Assembly: GCA_963728475.1 (NCBI GenBank) | Contig: CAVSKL010000002.1 | Location: 186,001-250,000 of the forward strand | DNA: 64,000 nt | Source: CAVSKL01 sp963728475 [NCBI: Candidatus Eiseniibacteriota bacterium] | Lineage (GTDB): Bacteria > Eisenbacteria > RBG-16-71-46 > JABDJR01 | Direction of reading: 5' to 3' | Shown: one piece after another, positions 34,023-42,217 of the stretch | How positions within the stretch are numbered: position 1 is the stretch's first letter | How the letters are laid out: every line of letters begins with the position of its first letter | Notes under the pieces: generated by a model | Seen by the model: only the letters and a program-made list of their open reading frames with translations | What the model was told of the DNA's origin: nothing | Database searches by the model: none | Position numbers and translations under genes: made by a program

Positions 34023-35330
34023 CTACGCGACGGCGGGGACGCGCCGCATCCGCCGCCGGCGCCAGAGCGCCCACGCCGCCCCGAGCGCCACCGGCCCGTA
34101 CTCCAGCCAGCTCACCCAGCCCGGGATGAAGCCCCAGGGAAGGGCCACGTAGGCCAGCACCACGCTCCCGCTCAGGAAGAGAAGCGGCATCCGCAAGGGA
34201 TCGTGCTCGGGGAGCACGGCGAGGAAAGGGAGGAGCCACACCAGGTACCAGGGGTTCACCACCGGCCCCAGGAGCACCGGCGGGAGCGCGAGGTAGAAGG
34301 CGCGGCGGATGATCGAGCGGCCGGTGCCGTCGTCGGTGAGGTAGAGAACCGCCGCCACCCCCAGTCCCAGCGCCGCCACCGCGACCCGGGTCCACTCCGG
34401 CCGTCCCGCCGCCTGGAACAGCTTCTCGATCAGCAGGTACGGTCCGGGGTTGAACCGGGCGTGGGCGAGGTAGGCGGCGAGGCCTCGGAAGAGATGCGAT
34501 CCCGCCGCCAGGAACGGCAGCGCCCCCGCGCCCAGAACCAGGAAGTAGAGGAGCACCCGGTAGGCCGGGATCCGCCGGAGGTAGAGCGGAAGGAGCGCGA
34601 TCGGAATTCCCCGGGCCAGGGTGGCCAGGGCCAGGGTGTTGAGCGGGTTCAGCTCGTGTCCGGTTTCCAGGAGCGCCAGGCTCACGGTCACGAGGAGCAC
34701 CCCCAGCGCGTCCAGGTGCGCGCTTCCCGCAGTTTCCAGGATGAGGAGCGGGTGCCACAGGAAGAACGCCACGCTCACCACCGGGACTCGCACCGCGCGG
34801 CAGAGTCCGGCCAGGGCCAGTCCCGCCGCCAGCGCGGCCAAGGACAGCAGGAGCCGGTAGTCGGCGCGGGCGTCGAAGCCGGTTCGCGCCATCATGTAGA
34901 AGAGCTCCTCGGCCAGCGGGGGATAGAGGCCCTTCGCCCCGGGGTCGGGGATGGAGTCGGGGAAGGCCGCGCGCAACCCCGCCAGCTCCGGGTCGTCGGG
35001 GGCGACCAGGTAGGGGTTGTAGCCGGCCGCCGCCACCCGGCCATCCCACCGGAACCGGTCCACCTCGCGGCTCAGCGGGAGGGACGACCCGGCGTAGGCC
35101 GCCATGGACGCCGCCGCGGTCGCCGCCACCCACAGGAGCACCAGCCCCGGGCGGTTCGCGTGAAGCTTTCGCGCCGCCCCGGCGCCGGCGAGGTAGACCA
35201 GGAAGGCGGCGCCGTAGGCCGGAAGCAGCGCGAACACCGCGGCCTCGCCGGAAGCGATGCGGGCCGCGTAGGCGTGCACCGCGGGGAGCGCGATCCCCGC
35301 CGCCAGCAACACCGTCCACCAGCGCTTCAT
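34023..35330 (-). CDS. GT-C-type integral membrane glycosyltransferase (GT87-like)
   Basis: 435 residues with about eleven to twelve membrane spans. The first large periplasmic loop has the acidic/aromatic REVDRFRWDGRVAAAGYNPYLVAPDDP and KGLYPPLAEELFY segments, characteristic of polyprenyl-phosphate-sugar-dependent GT-C enzymes related to mannosyltransferases. It would add a hexose to a lipid or cell-wall acceptor on the periplasmic side. Transcribed divergently from the GT39-like gene (54-bp gap), so the two may share a pathway. Confidence 0.75.
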   Translation of the reverse strand: MKRWWTVLLAAGIALPAVHAYAARIASGEAAVFALLPAYGAAFLVYLAGAGAARKLHANRPGLVLLWVAATAAASMAAYAGSSLPLSREVDRFRWDGRVAAAGYNPYLVAPDDPELAGLRAAFPDSIPDPGAKGLYPPLAEELFYMMARTGFDARADYRLLLSLAALAAGLALAGLCRAVRVPVVSVAFFLWHPLLILETAGSAHLDALGVLLVTVSLALLETGHELNPLNTLALATLARGIPIALLPLYLRRIPAYRVLLYFLVLGAGALPFLAAGSHLFRGLAAYLAHARFNPGPYLLIEKLFQAAGRPEWTRVAVAALGLGVAAVLYLTDDGTGRSIIRRAFYLALPPVLLGPVVNPWYLVWLLPFLAVLPEHDPLRMPLLFLSGSVVLAYVALPWGFIPGWVSWLEYGPVALGAAWALWRRRRMRRVPAVA

Positions 35331-35371
35331 GACTCCGGCTTTCCCGCCTCCCGCCTCACCGGCTTTGTGGG

Positions 35372-35377
35372 TATAGT
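35372..35377 (+). promoter_or_regulatory. -10 box giving a leaderless GT39 mRNA
   Basis: TATAGT, then 6 nt, then ATG 35384. No RBS before the ATG. Same geometry as 28968 and 37963. Confidence 0.5.
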
Positions 35378-35383
35378 GCGCGC

Positions 35384-36667
35384 ATGTCCTCGACCGCGCG
35401 AGTTTCCGGAGATCGTCCCCGCCGCCCGCCGGCGTGGTTGTGGGGGGCGATCGCGGTGGGGCTGGCGCTCCGGGTGGCCGCCGTCCTCCACACCCCGGTC
35501 TTCCCCACCGTGGCCAACACCTGGGACAGCAATTTCTACGACCGGACCGCCCGGGCCCTGGCCGGCGGTCAAGGATACACGTTCAAGGGGAAACCCACCG
35601 CCTTCTATCCGCCCGGCTATCCCGCGCTCCTCGGCCTCGCCTACGGCGCGACTGCGCCCGGGCCCCGCACCGGCCAGGCGGTGAACGTGGCCGCCTCCCT
35701 GGTCCTCCTGGGAGCCGGTGCCTGGCTGGCCGGCCAGATCGCGGGTCCCCGCGCCGCCCGGTTCACCGCGGCCGCCCTGGCCCTCGATCCCAGCCAGATC
35801 GTGATGCCCGCCTTCCTCATGTCGGAGGTGGTGTGCGCGGCGTCGCTGGCGCTCACGGTGGCGGTGCTGGTGCGCTACGCGCGCCGCGGGGGATGGGGGT
35901 GGCTGGCGCTGGCCGCGGTCCTGGGAGCCTACGCGGGCATGGTCCGGGGCCACGCCTTCCTCCTCCCCCCCCTGGTCGCGCTCGCCCTCTGGAAACGCCC
36001 CCGCTTCGGCCCTCGGCGGGTGCTGGCCACGCTGGCGGTGCTGGCGGCCGCCGACCTCGCGGTGCTGGGTTTCTGGGCCGCCCGCAACGACCGTCTCCTG
36101 GGCAAACCCGTCCCCATCGCCACCAACGGCGGTATCAACCTGCTTCTCGGAAACAATCCCCACGCGCTCGGAGGCCGCGCCGATCCCCCCGGGGGAGTGC
36201 CCCAGACCGGCGACGAGGTTCGCGACGAGGAGATCGCCGCCGCCCGCGCCCGTGCCTACATCGCCGCGCACCCGGCGCGGTTCCTCGCGCTCCTCCCGGT
36301 GAAGGCCGCCCGCCTCTGGATTCCCGCGCCCGCCGCCACCTATCGCGCCGAGCTCGCGGCCAAGTGGGGGAGGATCCCGGCGGCGGCGGTGGTGATCCTC
36401 GCCGAGCTCGTCCATCTCGCAGCCCTCGTCCTGGCCGGGGCCGGCCTCCGGCGCTCGTGGCGGGCACGGAGCCGCCCCGAGGGGGCGCCGGTCCTGAGGG
36501 TGGACGGCACCGGACTCCTCGCATGGACCCTGGGGCACCTGCCGTTCTTGGGCGGGGCGCGCTACTTCTTCCCGGTGACCCCGTTCCTCTGGGGCGCGGC
36601 CGCGACGGGCCTCCCCGGCAAGCGCCCGCCCCGGCCTCCCCGCGAGCCTACCGGTAGCGGAGCTTGA
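35384..36667 (+). CDS. GT39/ArnT-like membrane glycosyltransferase
   Basis: 427 residues. Membrane protein with about nine hydrophobic spans. First periplasmic loop contains the catalytic-type acidic segment TWDSNFYDRTARALAGGQGYTF and PTAFYPPGYPALL, the DxxxYxxxA...G pattern of PMT/ArnT/GT39 enzymes. Later GMVRGHAFLLPPLVALALW and a soluble stretch (NGGINLLLGNNPHALGG) before the last spans. Sugar donor would be a polyprenyl-phosphate sugar. Its 3' end overlaps the convergent beta-helix gene by 20 bp. Confidence 0.8.
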   Translation: MSSTARVSGDRPRRPPAWLWGAIAVGLALRVAAVLHTPVFPTVANTWDSNFYDRTARALAGGQGYTFKGKPTAFYPPGYPALLGLAYGATAPGPRTGQAVNVAASLVLLGAGAWLAGQIAGPRAARFTAAALALDPSQIVMPAFLMSEVVCAASLALTVAVLVRYARRGGWGWLALAAVLGAYAGMVRGHAFLLPPLVALALWKRPRFGPRRVLATLAVLAAADLAVLGFWAARNDRLLGKPVPIATNGGINLLLGNNPHALGGRADPPGGVPQTGDEVRDEEIAAARARAYIAAHPARFLALLPVKAARLWIPAPAATYRAELAAKWGRIPAAAVVILAELVHLAALVLAGAGLRRSWRARSRPEGAPVLRVDGTGLLAWTLGHLPFLGGARYFFPVTPFLWGAAATGLPGKRPPRPPREPTGSGA

Positions 36668-37832
36668 CCGCCCCCCAGGTGGTGCGCGCGACCGGGGTCA
36701 GGCACTTCCCCGCATCGCAGCTCCGGTCGCTGTGGCCGATGGATCCGCAGTCCGGGACCGCGGGGAGCACGCAGAGGGCGTGGGGGTCGGAGCAGGTCGG
36801 CTCCGACAACCGGGTGTCGAAGGTGAGGCACCCCCCGGTGGACAGGCCGCCGGCGTTGCAGGATCCGGTCGCATCGGCCCCCGCGCAGTCGGCGGCCTGG
36901 GGGTCCTCGTCGGCGACCAGGCAGTGGTCCACCTCGAGCGTTCCCCCCGGCATGTGAAAGGAGGCCCCGCGGGGAGAGACGTTGCCGAGCCAGCTCACCC
37001 GCCGGAGGGTGACCGCCCCGTGCCCCGCGTACGAGACCCCGCCCCCCCACACCGCGCCCTCGTTCTCCTCGAACACCGTCCCCTCGATCCACAGGTCGCC
37101 CCCGTTCAGGGCGGCCCCGCCTCCCTCCACCGCACTCCCGGTCCGGAACACCGAGTCCAGGACGAGGGTGGCGGTGTGGTCGGTGAACACGCCTCCCCCG
37201 GAGTCGCCGGCGGTGTTGCCCTCGAAGAAGCAGTCGCGGAACACCGCCTCCGCCCCGGTGGGCGTGGGGGGGAGCGGGGCCCGGAAGGATCCGGGGGAAC
37301 CGACGCCGGGCACGTACTGGATGGTGGCGTAGACCGCCCCTCCCAGCCCGTCGGCGTGGTTGTCGAGGAAGTTGCACCGGTCGAACTCCACCGCCGCGGT
37401 GAACGCGGCGGCCGCCCCCCCCGCGTTGGCCGGGAACTCGATTCCCTTGTTCATGATCCCGCGGCGGAAGGTGAGATCGTGCACCGTCACCCGTCCCCCC
37501 GGGGTGATCACGGTGAGGATCCGCCCGTCGTACTGGCCGTCGAGCACGGTGAGGTCGGCCCCGTCCCGGCCGCCCAGGGTCAGGCCCTTGTCCTGCACGA
37601 TCACGGAGCCGGTCCAGGTTCCGGGCCCGATCAGGACGGTGTCTCCGGGGGCGGAGGCGTTGACCGAGTCCTGCACCGCCGCCAGGTCGCCGGGACCGTC
37701 CGCGAGCACGGTCCGGACCCGGGCCGCCGCCGGCGGGGCCGCCGCCAGGGCGGCCGCGGCGGCCAGCAACGCCGGGAGCGCCGGCACCCTCCGGATCCTG
37801 CGGGAGATGGGGTTTCGCCGGGTATGCGCCAT
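36648..37832 (-). CDS. Secreted right-handed beta-helix protein
   Basis: 394 residues. Signal peptide (VPALPALLAAAAALAAAPPAAA). The N-terminal part (VQDSVNASAPGDTVLIGPGTW) and repeated rungs such as VTVHDLTFRRGIM, VEFDRCNFLDNHADGLGGAVY, AVFRDCFFEGNTAGDSGGGVF and LWIEGTVFEENEGAVWGGG are the polymorphic-outer-membrane-type parallel beta-helix (DUF1565/Beta_helix). The C-terminal 60 residues have about eight cysteines (CSDPHALC, CDAGKC), which could form disulfides or bind metal. No sorting domain is seen. Likely surface or periplasmic; the ligand is unknown. Confidence 0.8.
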   Translation of the reverse strand: MAHTRRNPISRRIRRVPALPALLAAAAALAAAPPAAARVRTVLADGPGDLAAVQDSVNASAPGDTVLIGPGTWTGSVIVQDKGLTLGGRDGADLTVLDGQYDGRILTVITPGGRVTVHDLTFRRGIMNKGIEFPANAGGAAAAFTAAVEFDRCNFLDNHADGLGGAVYATIQYVPGVGSPGSFRAPLPPTPTGAEAVFRDCFFEGNTAGDSGGGVFTDHTATLVLDSVFRTGSAVEGGGAALNGGDLWIEGTVFEENEGAVWGGGVSYAGHGAVTLRRVSWLGNVSPRGASFHMPGGTLEVDHCLVADEDPQAADCAGADATGSCNAGGLSTGGCLTFDTRLSEPTCSDPHALCVLPAVPDCGSIGHSDRSCDAGKCLTPVARTTWGAVKLRYR

Positions 37833-37939
37833 GATTCAGGTCCTCCATCCCGCTCCCGAGGCCTCGGCCGGACCGCGACCGGCCTTCGCTTCGACTGTAG
37901 GAACCCCGCCCCGATGCGGTCAATCGGTCGCGACTATTC

Positions 37940-37968
37940 TTGACACCCCACACCCGGCCGCCTAGCGT
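37940..37968 (+). promoter_or_regulatory. Consensus promoter giving a leaderless lgt mRNA
   Basis: Perfect TTGACA at 37940-37945, 17-bp spacer, TAGCGT at 37963-37968, then exactly 6 nt to the ATG at 37975, so transcription should begin at the ATG. No Shine-Dalgarno sequence fits between. Confidence 0.6.
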
Positions 37969-37974
37969 CTCCGG

Positions 37975-38745
37975 ATGCTTCCGGTAATCCTGCGGCTCGG
38001 GCCCATCACCATCCACTCCTTCGGATTCATGCTGGCGGTGGGGTTTCTCCTCATCGCCTGGCTCGCCGCCCGGGAATTCGCCCGCCGGGGTTACCATCCC
38101 GACATCGCCGGGTCCGCCGTCCTGGCCGCCATGATCGGCGGGGTGCTGGGGGCCAAGCTCTATTACCTGATCGATCACTTTCCCGAGACCCGGGCCGATC
38201 CCCTGGGCTCGATCTTCTCCGGGGCCGGGCTCACCTACTACGGCGGCCTCATCGGCGGCGCGCTGGGGGTGATCTGGATCACCGTGCGGAACCGGATCCC
38301 GCTCCGGATCATGGCCGACATCGGGGGGCCGCTCATCGCCCTGGGATACGGGGTGGGGCGGATCGGCTGTTTCCTGAACGGCGACGACTACGGGAAGCCT
38401 TCCTCGCTTCCCTGGGCGATGACCTTCCCCAAGGGGACGCCCCCCACCACCGTTCCGGTGCAGCCAACCCAGCTCTACGAGGTCGCCGCTTCCCTCGCCT
38501 TCTTTGCCTTCCTGTGGGCCAATCGCCGGCGCTATCAGGATCGCCCCGGCTTCCTCATGGGGATCTACCTGGTTCTGGCCGGGACCGAGCGGTTCCTGGT
38601 GGAGTTCGTGCGGACCAACGTCCCGGTGGCGCTGGGTCTCACCGTGGCCCAGCTCATCTCGATCGGGGTGTTCGCGATCGGGGTGGTGCTCCTGGCCAAC
38701 TCCCCGCGGCGGAGCGAGCAACCCCCCGCCGCCGCCCGTCCGTGA
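37975..38745 (+). CDS. lgt: Prolipoprotein diacylglyceryl transferase
   Basis: Attaches diacylglycerol to the lipobox cysteine of prolipoproteins at the inner membrane. 256 residues, about seven spans. The Lgt signature GRIGCFLNGDDYG (usually GRxxNFxNxExYG; Cys and Gly-Asp-Asp here) and the HxxQLYE-type PTQLYE are present, along with the conserved HSFG segment near the N-terminus and the YYGGLIGG loop. The substitution at the GRxxNF position is worth noting but the Arg is kept. Lipoprotein substrates in the window include the CBM20 esterase. Confidence 0.92.
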   Translation: MLPVILRLGPITIHSFGFMLAVGFLLIAWLAAREFARRGYHPDIAGSAVLAAMIGGVLGAKLYYLIDHFPETRADPLGSIFSGAGLTYYGGLIGGALGVIWITVRNRIPLRIMADIGGPLIALGYGVGRIGCFLNGDDYGKPSSLPWAMTFPKGTPPTTVPVQPTQLYEVAASLAFFAFLWANRRRYQDRPGFLMGIYLVLAGTERFLVEFVRTNVPVALGLTVAQLISIGVFAIGVVLLANSPRRSEQPPAAARP

Positions 38746-38819
38746 TCGCGCGATGCGGTCGGGGATGAGCTAGCCGGTCCCGAAGATCCGTTCGGGGAAC
38801 CGCTTCCGGACCCTCCCGC

Positions 38820-38849
38820 TTGTGCCGGGAGCCCGGCGACAGGTAGACT
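38820..38849 (+). promoter_or_regulatory. Promoter for moaA
   Basis: TTGTGC at 38820-38825, 18-bp spacer, TAGACT at 38844-38849; the transcript would have about 25 nt of leader with a CGGGAG ribosome-binding site. Confidence 0.45.
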
Positions 38850-38880
38850 CCAACCGTCCCCTGACCTCCGGGAGAACCCC

Positions 38881-39939
38881 ATGCCCCTTGTCGATCTCTT
38901 CCAGCGCGAAATCACCTATCTCCGCATTTCGGTCACCGACCGGTGCAATCTGCGGTGCAATTACTGCATGCCCGAGCAGGCGTATCACGTGGAGCGCGAG
39001 GAGGTGCTGAGCTTCGAGGAGATCGACCGCCTGGTGGGGGTGGCGGTTTCCCTCGGTTGGCGGAAGGTGCGCCTCACCGGGGGGGAGCCCCTGGTGCGCA
39101 AGGACGTGGTGGAGCTGGTCCGGCTCCTGGCCCGGCACAAGAGCGGGAACGGCGGGGGACCCGGACCGGACCCCGGCAACGGGCGGAACGGCGGCCCCCG
39201 GCTCCACCAGCTCGTCATGACCTCCAACGGGATCCTCCTCGCCCGCCACGCCCGCGCCCTGGCCGGGGCCGGGCTGGACCGGGTCAACGTGAGCCTCGAC
39301 ACGCTGGATGCGGCGCGCTTCCGCGAGATCACCGCCTTCGACCGCCTTCCCCAGGTCCTGGAGGGGATCGAAGCCGCGGTGGAGGCGGGGCTGACTCCGG
39401 TCAAGATCAATACCGTGCTCATTCGCGGCACCACCGAGGACGAGCTTCCCGGCTTCGTGGAGATGGCCCGGACCCGGCCCCTGGACATCCGCTTCATCGA
39501 GTACATGCCCTTCGCCGGGAACCGGTGGAGCCTGGACCAGGTCCTCCCCTCGGCGGAAATCCGCCGCCGGGTGGAGGCCGGGTACCCGCTCACCCCGGTC
39601 CAGGAGCCGGCCGACGGCGGGCCCGCCCGCACCTTCTCCGCGCCGGGCTGGCGGGGGAGCGTCTCGTTCATCTCTCCCATCACCGACCGCGCCTTCTGCA
39701 CCCGTTGCAACCGCGTGCGCCTCACCTCGGAGGGGAAGCTCCGCGGCTGCCTGCTGAACGAGAACGAGATCGACTTCCGCGAGGCCATGCGGTCGGGAGC
39801 CGGAGACGCCGCCCTCGACCAGCTCTTCCGGAAGGCCATCGGGCTCAAGCCCGAGGAACACCCCTTTCACACGCAGATCCGGGAAGGGATTCCGGTGGGA
39901 CCGGTGGAGGGGCGGGGCATGTACCGCATCGGCGGATGA
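38881..39939 (+). CDS. moaA: GTP 3',8-cyclase (molybdenum cofactor, radical SAM)
   Basis: Makes 3',8-cH2GTP, the first step to molybdopterin. 352 residues. The N-terminal SAM-cluster cysteines are Cys22, Cys26 and Cys29 (CNLRCNYC); the C-terminal GTP-binding cluster has FCTRCNRVRLTSEGKLRGCL; GGEPL and the C-terminal Gly-Gly tail (RIGG, required for activity with MoaC) are intact. A Gly/Asn/Pro-rich insert of about 18 residues at position 90-107 (GNGGGPGPDPGN) interrupts the usual surface. No moaC or moaE adjoins it; instead the next gene (GWxTD) overlaps by ATGA. Confidence 0.93.
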   Translation: MPLVDLFQREITYLRISVTDRCNLRCNYCMPEQAYHVEREEVLSFEEIDRLVGVAVSLGWRKVRLTGGEPLVRKDVVELVRLLARHKSGNGGGPGPDPGNGRNGGPRLHQLVMTSNGILLARHARALAGAGLDRVNVSLDTLDAARFREITAFDRLPQVLEGIEAAVEAGLTPVKINTVLIRGTTEDELPGFVEMARTRPLDIRFIEYMPFAGNRWSLDQVLPSAEIRRRVEAGYPLTPVQEPADGGPARTFSAPGWRGSVSFISPITDRAFCTRCNRVRLTSEGKLRGCLLNENEIDFREAMRSGAGDAALDQLFRKAIGLKPEEHPFHTQIREGIPVGPVEGRGMYRIGG

Positions 39940-41234
39940 GCGGCCGGGCCGCGGTCCTGTTCGTGCTGGCCGCCGTCGTTGCCGGAATCCCCCTCTCCCG
40001 GCCCGCCGGCGCCGCCCCGGACGGGGAAGGCGAGATCGTCACCGGGGTCGTCCACTTCGACGCCGACCTCGCGTCCTTTCCCGACTCCGTCTTCGCCCCG
40101 GCCACCCGCCTCTACCTCTCGGTCCCCCTGACCTCGCTTCATTTCACGCCCCCCGACGCCGGGGGCCCGCCCACCGACGACGTCCTGGTCACGGTGGAGA
40201 TCGACGACGCCAAGTCCGGCGCCCGCCGGGGAGGCGGCGCCTGGAGCTACGGGGGGATTCCCGGGGCCGGCGACCCCGCCGGCAACGAGGGCCGGATCCT
40301 CCAGAAGAGCTACCGTTTCCGGCTTCCCCCCGGCGAGTACCGGGCCCGGATACGGGTGGAGGAGCCCGCCCGCGGCAACTACGGCCAGGACGAGACGCCG
40401 TTCACCGTGCCCGACTTCGACCACGACCCCGTCACCGCCTCGGACCTGGTGTTCGGGCTGTGCGGGGAGATGGTGGTGGTGGCTCCCCGCGAGAACTTCG
40501 AGGGCCCGGTGCTCCCGCATCCCTCGCGGACCTACGGCGACGCCGCGCCTCTTCTCTGCGTCTACGCGGAGCTCGCGGACACCCTGGCCTCGCGCCCCGA
40601 CAGCGCCTACGCGGTGAAGTGGGAGATCAAGAATCAGGGGGGGCGCACGGTGGCCGGCGACAGGACCACCGTGCATCGCGTCCGAGGCCGCGGCGCGCTC
40701 CTGCTGAGACCCTCCCTCGACGGCCTCACCCTCGGCGCCTACCGTCTCAAGGTGTGGGTGGACCTGGACGGCGGGAAGGTCGAGCGAGAGGGATCCTTCC
40801 AGATCGACGAGTCCCGCATTTCCTTCGCCCAGGACAGCGAGATGATCCGCACCGTGCTCGGGTACGTGGCCACCAACGCCGAGCTCATTCGCGTCGACAA
40901 CGCTCCCGACGACTCGCTCCAGGGGATCTGGGACGAGTTCTGGGCCCGGCGCGACCCCGATCCGGAGACCCGGCAGAACCCGGCCCTGGCCGAGTTCATG
41001 ACCCGGGTGGAGTACGCCGACCGGCACTTCGGGGTGCTGGAACCGGGTTGGCGCTCCGACATGGGCAAGATCTACATCAAGTACGGGGCTCCCGACCGGG
41101 TGGAACGGGTGCAGAACGATACCCTGGGTCCCCCCACCGAGATCTGGTACTACTATTCGCGCAACGCGACCTTCGTTTTCCAGGACCGGGACGGGTTCGG
41201 GCGCTACCGTCTGGTGGGCACCCGGCGCGACTGA
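39936..41234 (+). CDS. GWxTD-domain secreted protein
   Basis: 432 residues, signal peptide (AVLFVLAAVVAGIPLSRPAGAA). The C-terminal domain is the GWxTD family: LEPGWRSDMGKIYIKYGAPD (Gly-Trp-x-Ser-Asp variant), followed by EIWYYYSRNATFVFQDRDGFGRY. The middle holds beta-rich YRFRLPPGEYRARIRVEEPARG and a SFQIDESRISFAQDSEMI stretch. Such proteins are common in FCB-type uncultured bacteria and the function is unknown. Its start overlaps the moaA stop (ATGA), but there is no known functional link to molybdopterin. Confidence 0.85.
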   Translation: MSGRAAVLFVLAAVVAGIPLSRPAGAAPDGEGEIVTGVVHFDADLASFPDSVFAPATRLYLSVPLTSLHFTPPDAGGPPTDDVLVTVEIDDAKSGARRGGGAWSYGGIPGAGDPAGNEGRILQKSYRFRLPPGEYRARIRVEEPARGNYGQDETPFTVPDFDHDPVTASDLVFGLCGEMVVVAPRENFEGPVLPHPSRTYGDAAPLLCVYAELADTLASRPDSAYAVKWEIKNQGGRTVAGDRTTVHRVRGRGALLLRPSLDGLTLGAYRLKVWVDLDGGKVEREGSFQIDESRISFAQDSEMIRTVLGYVATNAELIRVDNAPDDSLQGIWDEFWARRDPDPETRQNPALAEFMTRVEYADRHFGVLEPGWRSDMGKIYIKYGAPDRVERVQNDTLGPPTEIWYYYSRNATFVFQDRDGFGRYRLVGTRRD

Positions 41235-41276
41235 GCCGTTCGCGCCGCGCGGCCTTCGTCCATCCGCCCGGCGCGA

Positions 41277-42146
41277 ATGAGAAATGCGGGGCACGAGCAT
41301 ATGCGGGACCACGTGATCGTCAACGAGGGGGTGGGGGAGATGCGGCGGGAGCCCGACCACGCCTCCGAGCAGATCTCGCAGGTGGTGCTGGGCACCCCGC
41401 TCGAGGTCCAGAGCTGGCGCGACCGGCGCCGGTGGGCCCGGGTGGCCTCCCCCGACGGTTACAAGGGCTGGATCCGGGCGTGGTCGGTGCAGCCGGCGGG
41501 GCGGGAGGAGATCGCCGCCTACCGGAACGGGCCGGTGGCGGAGGTGGACGCCATGATCGCGCGGGTGCGGGAGCGGGCCACCAGCCGGAGCATGCCGTTG
41601 CGCGAGGCGCCGCTCGGCTCCCGCATTCCCATGGCCGGCCGGACCGGAAACTGGGTCCAGGTGCGGCTTCCCGACGGGATCCAGGGCTACCTGCACGTCC
41701 ACGACCTCCTCCTCGATCGCAAGACCTTCCGCCCCCGCCTCCGCCCCCGCGACGTCCAGTCTCTCCTCAAGACCGCCCAGCGCTTCCTGGGCGTCCCCTA
41801 CCAGTGGGGCGGGGTGACCGCCAAGGGCCTCGATTGTTCGGGCTTCGTCCAGACCGTGTTCCGGCTGCACGGAGTGCTCCTCCCCCGCGACGCCCGGGAC
41901 CAGTTCCGGCGGGTGAAGCGCGAGACCTACGTCTACCGCGAGCCCCGCGAGATCCAGCTCGGCCACCTGGTCTTCTTCGGCGAGTCCGACGGCAAGGTCT
42001 CCCACGTGGGAATGGGCCTGCGCGACGGCCGGTTCATCCACGCCCGGGGGCGGGTGCGGATCGATTCGCTCCGCCCCGAGGACCCCGACTTCAACCGCGA
42101 GCTCTTCGTCCTGTTCCGGGGGGCGGGACCGGTGCTCCTCAAGTAG
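41277..42146 (+). CDS. SH3-domain NlpC/P60 peptidoglycan hydrolase
   Basis: 289 residues. Two SH3-like domains (residues 20-70 and 100-140; VQSWRDRRRWARVASPDGYKGWI; NWVQVRLPDGIQGYLHV) precede the catalytic domain. Cys187 is in LDCSGFVQTVF, the two histidines in KVSHVGMGLR and RFIHARGRVRI. It should cleave gamma-D-Glu-DAP peptides. There is no signal peptide, so it may be cytosolic (recycling) or the true N-terminus may be longer; ATG 41277 and ATG 41301 are both possible starts. Confidence 0.88.
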   Translation: MRNAGHEHMRDHVIVNEGVGEMRREPDHASEQISQVVLGTPLEVQSWRDRRRWARVASPDGYKGWIRAWSVQPAGREEIAAYRNGPVAEVDAMIARVRERATSRSMPLREAPLGSRIPMAGRTGNWVQVRLPDGIQGYLHVHDLLLDRKTFRPRLRPRDVQSLLKTAQRFLGVPYQWGGVTAKGLDCSGFVQTVFRLHGVLLPRDARDQFRRVKRETYVYREPREIQLGHLVFFGESDGKVSHVGMGLRDGRFIHARGRVRIDSLRPEDPDFNRELFVLFRGAGPVLLK

Positions 42147-42217
42147 GCGGCCCCCTCCGGAACCCTCCCCCCCCGCCTCAACGCTCCCCCGTCCGCTGCC
42201 GATACCGAAGCACCGCC

